Shown piece after piece: positions 56,701-64,000 of a stretch of 64,000 nucleotides of DNA (its first letter is position 1; every line of letters begins with the position of its first letter). Source of the stretch: Macrocystis pyrifera (Eukaryota; Sar; Phaeophyceae; Laminariales; Laminariaceae). The DNA is taken from contig JASSKH010000001.1 of assembly GCA_031763025.1 (NCBI GenBank), forward strand, positions 14,155,265 through 14,219,264, in the 5' to 3' direction. A model generated the notes under the pieces. That model had not been told where the DNA came from. It did not search any database and was given only the letters and a program-made list of their open reading frames with translations. The translations under genes were made by a program, and so were the position numbers.

Positions 56701-59700
56701 ACTCTCTCCCTTCTTGCTGGATCACTCGTTCCGACGTGTCCCCTTCACCCGCGAGTGTGGCCGCCCCTCCGATACGCAACGTGAGTTGTGGGACACGCAA
56801 ATAAGAGGCCGCCCACACCGTCACACCTCCACACCTACAATACTCCTGGACTCAGTAGGGACTCATGGCCAGCATCGCTGCGCACCCGGCTGCGTAGATA
56901 GGTAGAGTCGCAGAAGCACACACCGGTAGATGGCAAAAGACAGAGCGGTATTATGTGATCCAGGCGCCATATAGAGTGCCGGGCGAGGTCGTCGGAAACA
57001 CGAGCTGACCTCACCTGGGGCCCAGAAGGGTGAACACAACAGACAAGCCGCCCCTTCCACCCCTCCCACCCCTTCCGCGCACTTTTGTACGAAGACGGCT
57101 CCGTGCGTTATCGTCGGCGAAACTGAGCCTCCACAACAGCCCTGTCTACAGACAGCCCCCCCCCCGCCCTCTCCCCTGCCCCCGCTCCCTCACCAGGCGG
57201 AGAGCCGGTTTTAATTGTGTCCCTTTGTACAACTGCAAAATAAAAGCCGAACACTGGCAACGGTTCCAAGTACATATACTGCTAATAGTGTGTTCGCCAA
57301 AAACACGGGTGCTGTTCGAAAGTGAGATGTTACAAACTGTATCCCAAGGCACAGAAGACGTCGAAAAGGTCAGACAGGTCATCCCGAAAATAGTTAGGAC
57401 ATTTGATGGCGGGGGGTAACGCAACTCCCACGGGTGACCTGCGGAGAACGGCGGAAGGAGGAGGGTGGTCGGCTTCTTCCCGCAAGAAGACAATTTAATG
57501 CGCAGCAGCCAGCGCCGACCCGTGTGTCGTCTGCTATCTTAGGTACCACGTCGCCCTCAAATGTATCGACCAATCTGATGACAATAGGGGCATATATCCT
57601 TTTTGTTTGGACCATCACTTTTACTTTCCAGCTCTGTGGACAAGCCGTGGTGGTCACAGGGGTCTTCCCTTCTCTCCCCCCCCGGGTACAAACATGCCTT
57701 CATTTTTATCGCGCAAAGGGTTCGTTCAACATTTCTGCTGCTCGTCGATTATCATCGATTTTATATCATCGAATCCGCGACGAGAAAAGGCACATAAAGA
57801 ACGTTTTTGTGTTCGTATCTTCGGGAACCCGCGCTGTAAGGCGGCGCCTGAATCCCCGGTGTCACCCCTCGAGGGAGTGAGTTTTAGCAACGGCTCAATG
57901 GTAGCAAGTATGAGGGAATTGCTTGACTCTTGTTGTACCCCTGCAAAAACAATCCCACCCTAAATCCGAGTAAAAATTTCCTCTAAAATGTGGGCACAGC
58001 TCTAAAGGGGTTACTTCATGTCCCCAAACCGGGCCGCCACCCGGCCCCATGTTCACGCGGGGAACGGCAAAAAGAAGTACCTGGCATGTTTTTGGGTTCC
58101 ATGAAGAAGGTCGATTCTCAAACAAGCACGTAGAATATGAACCGACGGACGCCTACTTATCTCTGCACCGATAAACCATAGATTCTTCTCGAAACGGTTC
58201 CCGATCTAAAAACATCTCTTTTCTTTTTTCGAGACCTTCCCGTGCACGAACGCTGGATCTACGTAGCCAGATACGTAGCCCTGTCGGCCGATCTCCCCGG
58301 GGTGGTATACCACTCTACGCGGGAATATTAGGAGCATTTATACGTTAATATGAAGACCGAACCATCCTTATATTTACGCCCAGAGTAGGTGTTCCCTCCT
58401 TTCTAGACCAGGGTTCCAACCGCGGGGTAGTTTTCTTTTTCGTTCAACTGAGCCCAGACGGCCAGAGAGACGAAAGAAAGGCAGAGAAACGGCGAAAACT
58501 TTTGGCTTGGTTGACCAACCCAGCAACTACAGCACCTTACTATAGGCCCGCTGACGTTTTTTTTTTAGCCCGAATCCCCGACTTCGCTGCGTGGTCTTGG
58601 TCGACCTGCAGGTGACGTCCGCTCCAAGACTGCCGACTGGACTGACTGCCTTCGATTATACCCTCTTCGATTTTTAGAACCCAGACTCCCGACACAGATA
58701 TACGCCTAGTTGCGTTTTACCAGCGAATCGCGTTAATCGGCTACTGCTCTTGCGGAAGGCCGTTACTGCTGTGCCTACCACCAAGGGAAGAATTTATCCT
58801 TTACTGGATATTAGGATATTCGATAGTAGTTTAATATGATGTAGTTAAGTGCATAACGCACCCTTTCTCTGATAAGACATCTTCTGTAGCCTGGACCAGC
58901 TTTATTGTTGTCTTACCACTCTGGCCGAGAATACAGTCCCCATTTGAAGTCTGATGCAAACATCAAACAGTTATTACGTTCCCGGTCACAGTGAGTGGTA
59001 CTATTCATGTATGATAGGTGATAGGTGTACCGCTTCGCTGCACGTTGGGCTGCCAGCAGGCCAGTAGTAGTACAGTAATGCTTACGTGTTTCACGCCGTG
59101 GCCCAGCAGCTTCGACAAAATCCGTTGACAGTCCACACCAACTCCTCGATGCATCTTAATTCCGAGCGAAATTTCCCGGAGAAATCTCCCAGAGAAATTT
59201 CCCAGCAGGTCGGTCGGGAGCACAAGCCAGACCAAGAAGGCCTACACACTATACACCCCTTCAGCCATTAGGCAGCGGAACAGTGTGGTAACATACCTGT
59301 ACGTACACATATATATACATAAACACGTAGTATGTGGTCCTTTTTGGGGATGCAAATGCTCTCGAATACGGTACGGAAGTATACTAACTCCGACCTGCGC
59401 ATACACCGACAACGCACCATTCTGAACGGACGGAAATGTAAGGGGCGTTGGCGTAAGAATATGAATACCAAACGGTCCTTATATTTCCGTCCGTCCAGAG
59501 TGACATGCAGCACTCTAAGATCTAGATGTTATATACCTCCGGCCCGCACCCCTACGCACACCACGTACGTACGTCCTTTTTCTCCCTCGGTCTGCCGTAT
59601 ATCTCGTCTGTCTGTTTGCGCACGCTTTTGTTTTTCAGATGGTGCACATCACGACAGACTCTGCTATTCGCTCTCACGCGGTGATCGAGGCGTCGAACCT

Positions 59701-62584
59701 GTACTTTGTTGTGCACGACGGAGCGAAGCTGACACTCAAGGCCAAGAGCACCATCGTCTTCACCCGCAGCGAGGTACCCGGTATGCATGATAGGATGATA
59801 GGAGGAGAAGGGATGCTGGAAGGTTGGCTACGGTACGGAAGGGGTGTTAGACGGACTCCGTGCGTGGATAGGTAGGTTTCCTTTTTTTGGTGTTGTTATC
59901 CCTTGCCTTGTTTTCTTCTTCTTTCTGGGAGGGTTTTCGAGTGATGGGTCACACGACTGCGGCCACACATGAACATAATCAGCGCATCCCCCCATCCCAT
60001 TTATCAGTTTCGCCCTTCTTGCTCCTGCTCCCTCCTACCGAGTGGTAGCTCAAACCCGGGGGCACGGAGTAGGCTCTTCTCTTCCCCCACCCTCCCCACC
60101 ACGGTACGTGCCTGCCTTGGAAGGCAATTTTAGCGCGAGCGGGGTTTAGCACTGTGTTCCCTCGTCGAATTGTGTTGTAAGACCAAGCTAAGACACTGAC
60201 CCTCCGTGGCTTAAGTTCTTGTTTGGGAAAAGGGTACATGGTATATATACTGCCCCTCCGGCCTGTAGGATAGTACTCGTTCTGTGTTCGGCCAAGTGCA
60301 TAAGCATTTACTATATTATCGGCCATAGTGGTAACTTCAAAGTACAACGACTCCCAAGCATGTTAGCTTCCTGTAAATATCAGCCTGGGATGGATTGGGC
60401 GAGAGTGATACTGCTCCACTGAAGTAGTGTATACCGCTCTGAACGGAAGTGATACGGATCGTTGGGATGTTTAACATGTACGCCCAGACGGTCCTTACAT
60501 CTCGGTTCTTTGAGTTGGTGTGTTGGTTATGACAAGTTTCTTTGGTGTTAGCCACGCACGTGTACACGTACCGCTGAAAAGAGACCCGCGAAATTAACAG
60601 GTCCATATATTGGAATGGATTGTTAGGCCCTGCACCTTGACGGAAGGCACATTACCGTACACTCTCCGAAGATAAGACGACTGTTTCACCACATTTTCGG
60701 CCATTAGGGATGGGGGGGGGGGGGGGGGGGAGCTACACTGACGGAGATAACACAACGTTTCGACCACGTTTTCGGCCATTTGGAAGGGTCGGAAGAGGGG
60801 GAAGAGGCGCGTACGTTTTTGCTGCTGGCCTTAGTCATTCGACCGTTGACCACGCATCCCTTTCGAGACACGGCACCGTTCCTACTCCTAGCAATAGAGA
60901 CGCCGGCAACATTCGGGCGCTCACGAAGCGTTGTCCACACGGGAGACGGGAACCAAACAAGAGGATATTATGGTAAATATTGCCAATAATATACATACGG
61001 ACGGTACATGCTATATACCAGGCTAAGTGTGGAGAACAGGTTTTGGGAAAGGTCCGTAGAACGGTCATCGCACACGTACCCATGGAAGATACATCAGGAG
61101 TGGTATCACATCTGAGAATCTTTCCGAGAACCGGGAGAACTCGGCTTATTAGCCCGAGTCTCCTTGAAGTCGAGACGGGCCTTGTTTGCCTGTCCGAACC
61201 TCACTCGACCCCTCTCTTCTCCACGCTGCTAGCCCAACGTGGAGGGCTCTCTCCTTGCCAAATATATTAGAAAGTAAAAGTGCAGCCTTCGGTAGCAGGT
61301 CGAAGCTACCACACCACTGAGGACCTTTGGAACTCTACGAAAGTAGGGAGTCCATATAAGCGACTGGTTCTTTAGATGAGAACGCATGCGTGTATACATG
61401 TTGTCTGCCTCGACGCCGCCACGTGTGAGCACCCCAAAAGCGAGGGATAACAGTGCGTGGTACGCCAAAGGCGAGGGGGTACGGCAGTTCGTGGTATGTA
61501 CAGTGTATAATGCGCGTTTTGAGTTGGATCCCCGCCAGACCAGCAGCAGTCCTGGATGTGAGCTGCAGCGGCTTGAAGACAAGAGCACGACAGGAACATG
61601 ATAGGAGTAGGAACATGTTACGAGCGCGGTTGATGGCGCGGTTTTGGTCCGTGGGCTCGCCAAGCCGCTCGCGACGATCCATACGTTCCCCATCGTCCGG
61701 GTATTGAAAAAAACGAAAGCACGTCGTGTTCGCAGTAGTGTCCACGGACTATACCGATAGGTTTCACTTTTCAACTGGATAAAAACATGAACACAGGGAC
61801 ATTTTCGGTGGAGCTTGCCACTTATTCAAGAAAATGATCGAGGTACACGGCGCACGAGACACGGGAATGACGCGAGCCAATGGTTGGTTGGGTCTGATTG
61901 GCTAAGGGTTAGGGGATTCTTTAGTTCTATTCTTCTCGTACACGGAGTATGTCAACCGTTTTCTCGAACTAGTGCCAATAAGCGCCCTTCAACATTTTTA
62001 CAATCAGGATCAAGATGAGTAATTGGTAAATTGAAGATGTTTATTTGAAACCCCCATTCGAGCGAGACGATGCTCTCAGTACAACGTGTTCATTCCTACG
62101 TACTACGCGTACTTTGTTAATTCCTGCTGCTTCAAGGCATTCATTGATTTGTTACATCCGGGGGGAGATGATGTCATAATTCCGTCCAGAGTAAAACAAG
62201 AGAAGGTGAATGTCTCCTGCGTATCGAGACCCAACACGAAAACAAGTCGTAAATTCCCTGCCGTGAAACTATTTTTCTTTCAGTGAAATCCCGCCCCCCC
62301 CGCTAAACACATTCACGAGCGCATACAATACAACGTCAGCACTTTACTTAGTAGTAGTGAATAATTCAAGGCAGCAACATTTTGTTTCCGCCTAACCAAG
62401 ACGCACACGATGTGATGACGGCAGTACCGTACTTACACGCTTGCTTTACACACTCGCCGCCCCCCCCCCGGCCCCGCGCTTCATGAAACGCCTCCAGAGC
62501 ATAACGGCGCCCATCTTCACCATATTTGGACAAGTCGCATTCAAAGCCGGCGGGTGGATCGATTCTTACGGAGAGGGCAGCACG
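50799..62584 (+). CDS. secreted protein with giant introns (3' end outside window)
   Basis: Three phase-0 exons: 50799-51053 (ATG to ACG|GTGAGG), 59639-59773 (TTTTTCAG| to GAG|GTACCC) and 62498-62584 (CTCCAG| to ACG|GTAAGT). The N-terminus is a clear signal peptide: basic KNKSAFLLR, then an Ala/Leu core, with cleavage likely near ADAQ-DGG. A Gly run follows, then CDFGGDRELELGGTLTFLRP. Exons 2 and 3 are strand-rich with repeated short beta segments (NLYFVVHDGAKLTLKAKSTI; FTIFGQVAFKAGGWIDSYGE). This pattern suggests a right-handed beta-helix or adhesin-like extracellular protein, by inference only. Introns of about 8.6 and 2.7 kb hold a LINE fragment and other repeats. Further exons may exist within introns and beyond 62.6 kb. 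Confidence 0.6.
51965..52255 (-). repeat. GATC-rich dispersed repeat, copy 2
   Basis: Its complement begins CGGACAGGTCACGGTCTAC, then GATCCAAGCCAGAAAACAT, GATCATCGCAGATTATACGG and CTTGAAAGATCTCGTAC. It is colinear with the plus-strand copies at 16450 and 55035. Confidence 0.7.
52265..52395 (+). repeat. SINE-like tRNA-derived repeat, copy 2
   Basis: AAAGCTCAGTGTTAATAGTT looks like a decayed A box. GGCGTCATCGGCAGGACACG is followed by GGGTTCGAATCTC, a good B-box match. It shares its first block with 48680-48700 and 52560-52580. Confidence 0.6.
52525..52645 (+). repeat. SINE-like tRNA-derived repeat, copy 3
   Basis: GAGTGTTACAAGGATTACCC and GTAATCGATCGGTCTTTTAC lead to TATGGCTCAGTAGGTAACAC (A-box-like) and CCCAGGTTCAGTGTTGCA (weak B box). 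Copies 2 and 3 lie about 130 bp apart in tandem. Confidence 0.6.
52985..54340 (+). mobile_element. 5'-truncated LINE reverse transcriptase
   Basis: An uninterrupted frame, ATG at 53045 and open upstream to about 52985, ends at TAG 54338-54340. It covers the second half of a non-LTR retrotransposon reverse transcriptase. Visible motifs are GVPTKMLTIIRNFHEGMRAR, QGLRQGCVLSPLLFNVFF and the catalytic YADD (53330-53341), then the thumb. The C-terminal block typical of LINE ORF2 follows (RKRRLFFAGAVVR, then RLPSRLMFG). A Gly/Arg/Ser-rich tail comes last. Fingers and endonuclease domains are absent, so it is 5'-truncated and cannot move alone, although the remaining frame is intact and thus fairly young. 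It lies in the first intron of the secreted-protein gene. No poly-A tail is evident. Confidence 0.9.
55035..55320 (+). repeat. GATC-rich dispersed repeat, copy 3
   Basis: Matches 16450-16705 block by block: TGTCGGACAGATCATCTAC, repeated ATCATCTACAGATAGA, GATCCAACCCAAGAAACACG, CAGCCCGGCAACCTGAGC, CAGATCAAGAACACATCTTC and GAAAGATCTACAAGCAGTAG. The short frame at 55252 is inside the repeat and is not a gene. Confidence 0.75.
56400..56527. mobile_element. degenerate MITE-like remnant
   Basis: Left end GGGGGGACATAGTAACTAAG and right end CGCCCCCCGTAATAG recall the TA-MITE termini. The core is heavily changed (TTTGGGTCCATGTATTTGGTCC). Confidence 0.4.
57600..57770 (+). repeat. dispersed repeat, plus-strand copy of 41790-41960
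   Basis: TGTGGACAAGCCGTGGTGGT, CTTCCCTTCTCTCCCCCCC, CATTTTTATCGCGCAAAGGG and TGCTCGTCGATT occur in the same order as in the complement of 41790-41960. The CTTCATTTTTATCGCG block also occurs at 49780 and 50038. Confidence 0.7.
57964..59419. other. intronic DNA, no exon seen
   Basis: Mixed sequence inside the large intron of the secreted-protein gene. A half-site related to the hairpin at 59420-59500 lies near 58348-58395 (ACCATCCTTATATTTACGCC). A short GAAATTTCCC / GAGAAATTTCCC repeat lies at 59166-59204. Confidence 0.4.
59420..59500. repeat. hairpin repeat (CTGAACGGACGGAAAT family)
   Basis: TTCTGAACGGACGGAAATGT-AAGG on the left pairs with CCTTATATTTCCGTCCGTCCAGAG on the right, a stem of about 22 bp with one or two mismatches. 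Related half copies lie near 58348-58395 and 60436-60510. It is a small fold-back element about 140 nt upstream of exon 59639. Confidence 0.65.
60655..60785 (+). repeat. direct repeat around a poly(G) run
   Basis: GATAAGACGACTGTTTCACCACATTTTCGGCCATT and GATAACACAACGTTTCGACCACGTTTTCGGCCATT lie about 75 bp apart, separated by about 17 G (60713-60730). Confidence 0.75.
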
Positions 62585-62947
62585 GTAAGTCCGTCACACT
62601 CTGCTGGACACAGACTCGTGCTGCTGCGACAATACCTGGTAGGTGTATAGCCTGTACGTGTATAGCACCTACCTTCTTTTCCCCCAAGTTTCTCGTTTTA
62701 GGAGGAGGAGCTCCATAGCTCACCCAGCAGCGGTATACTGGTTATTATGTATTTTATATCGGACCCAGAGACTCTCACAAGAGATCCAGAATCAAAACGA
62801 CGGGTGGGTGCGATCTTATCAAGCGACCAGTACGGTGAAACACGCCGCCGTAGTCAATCAGAAACCCAATACCTGGTATGGCGTATGAACACCGGGGAAA
62901 CATATCACACATGTTTTTTAGGGACCATTGTGGGTTCTGATTTCTAC

Positions 62948-62968
62948 CCCCCCCCCCCCCCCCCCCCC
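62948..62968 (+). repeat. poly(C) homopolymer
   Basis: About 21 C after GTGGGTTCTGATTTCTA. The same leader (GTGGGTTCTGATAT) occurs at 23400 before another C run, so the run may be the end of a small repeat. Confidence 0.85.
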
Positions 62969-63298
62969 AACCTTACTCGCCTCTAAAGCGGTTCTTAGTA
63001 GGATGCAGTTCACCCTTCATGCGACTCGCCCAACACCTCACGGCGCTTCGCGCTTGGTGCAGGCAATGTCTACCTGGTCGGAAAAAACCCGACGTGCCCC
63101 GTCCCGGCATTGTAGGGATGCGAGGGTCTATGGTCATACGACTACGCACATGCATGATAATGAGTACACCTCCACCCCCAACCTTACCATCCCTCCCCCC
63201 CTCAACCCCCTTGTAACGGGAATAGCCTGCATACGTTCGAAGTGTCACCAAACTGTGCGCTTGTGGTACGGCAGCTGCTTATCACTGGTGGCCGGGAC

Positions 63299-63318
63299 CC
63301 CCCCCCCCCCCCCCCCCC
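63299..63318 (+). repeat. poly(C) homopolymer
   Basis: About 20 C just upstream of MITE copy 8. Confidence 0.85.
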
Positions 63319-63368
63319 TTGCGTAATTTGGGCGTAAGAAAATCCTCGTGGGAGAGAGAGACACACTA

Positions 63369-63473
63369 TTGCGGGGACCATAGTATTTAGGACCAAATTT
63401 TTCTGGTAAAAATAGCGAAATATATAGTTTTTGTGTGTACCGTAGGTCCTATTTACTATAGCAAGCCCCCACA
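63369..63473. mobile_element. MITE copy 8 (right end eroded)
   Basis: After TA, TTGCGGGGACCATAGTATTT, AT-rich core with GTTTTTGTGTGTACCGTAGG, then TCCTATTTACTATAGCAAGC. The left terminus keeps the pattern with one change; the right terminus is mutated. Confidence 0.75.
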
Positions 63474-63496
63474 AGGATGCCGACAACCTCTCAATT

Positions 63497-63795
63497 CGGT
63501 GCGCCTAAATAGTGGTGAGCTACATTGTTCAACGTCTCCACGATGATTTGTTTACGCCCACATTGTGCAAGCGGGGGGTGGTCCCGGCCTCCTAATTTGG
63601 TACGCCTAAACAATGGCGCGCTACATTGTTCAATGTCTCTACGATGATGATATTTACGCCCAGATTGTGCAAGCAGGGGGTGGTCCCGGCCGCCTAATTC
63701 GACACGCCTCATGGTGAGCTCACATTGTTGAATGTCTACACGATGATTTCTTTTACGCCCGCATTGTGCAGGGGGGGGGGGGGGTGTCTCGGCCA
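63497..63795 (+). repeat. tandem repeat, ~100-bp unit, three units
   Basis: Each unit has ACGCCTAAA (or CGCCTCA), GAGCTACATTGTTCAA, GTCTCTACGATGATG, TTTACGCCCACATTGTGCA and GGGGGTGGTCCCGGCC. Units start near 63502, 63602 and 63704. The third ends in a G run (63769-63784). Confidence 0.85.
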
Positions 63796-63874
63796 CCTCT
63801 GGATTTATTGCAGTTCGGCCACACACCCTACCCACGGTAGCTCGGTCGGTCTGCTTCGTGTCGCCCATGCTGCA

Positions 63875-64000
63875 AATTTGTCACACCTCTGACAGATCAC
63901 CTGCAGATCATCTACAGATCACCTACAGATCCCGCTTCATGATCTAGATCTTTCAGGGCAGATAGGTTCCTGATCTGTGTGATCTGCATGATCTAGCTCA
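63875..64000 (-). repeat. GATC-rich dispersed repeat, copy 4 (cut by window end)
   Basis: Many GATCACCTGCAGATCATCTA and AGATCTAGATCATGAAG words. In the complement, CTGCCCTGAAAGATCTAGATCATGAAG matches the end blocks of the copies at 16450 and 55035. The copy runs off the window. Confidence 0.7.

Noticed and set aside
61229..61774. 181-codon minus-strand frame
   Set aside because: It lies in an intron of the secreted-protein gene, overlaps another open frame of similar length, and has no recognisable motif or splice context.

Overview
The window looks like nuclear DNA of a complex-genome eukaryote. It has short coding exons (about 55 to 350 nt, one near 1.15 kb) with GT-AG borders and compatible phases, introns from about 0.2 to 8.6 kb, no bacterial-style operons, and most of its length in introns, intergenic DNA and repeats. 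Gene texture, base composition near half GC and very long introns are what I would expect of a brown alga (an Ectocarpus-like stramenopile). That assignment is inference; no marker gene in the window proves it.

Layout. 1-187: last exon of a gene entering from the left. 0.2-14.4 kb: gene-poor; poly-C tracts, a 58-bp minisatellite, a ~215-bp satellite (5.5-7.5 kb) interrupted by CCACGG/CCATGG inverted repeats around a telomere-like CCCTAA run, a ~0.5-kb duplicated segment and four copies of a 105-bp TA-flanked MITE. 14.45-28.31 kb: one long multi-exon gene (about 1.5 thousand codons) for a coiled-coil, low-complexity protein, rebuilt from phase-compatible exons. 29.48-30.09 kb: a small two-exon AT-hook gene behind a TATA box, then a Ser/Gly-rich exon at 30.5-30.9 kb. 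34.74-36.19 kb: 3' part of a gene with a RING-like half motif. Its last exons are copied as an inverted, tail-to-tail duplicate (36.31-37.48 kb), giving a 2.4-kb imperfect palindrome. 37.5-38.0 kb: a weak two-exon candidate. 39.3-40.5 kb: nested DNA-transposon-like inverted repeats. 40.64-43.91 kb: 3' part of a Gly/Ser-rich gene. 44.77-45.93 kb: a small gene with two DnaJ-type CxxCxGxG zinc-binding repeats. 50.8 kb to beyond 62.58 kb: a secreted protein with a signal peptide and beta-strand-rich exons. A 5'-truncated LINE reverse transcriptase and many other repeats lie in its first intron.

The genes show no evident shared pathway. What links the window is the repeat landscape: a TA-target MITE family, a GATC-rich dispersed repeat on both strands, tRNA-derived SINE-like units, several tandem arrays, and many poly(C)/poly(G) runs. 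All exon models are read by eye from splice sites and phase; starts are often unknown and transcript data would be needed to fix them.
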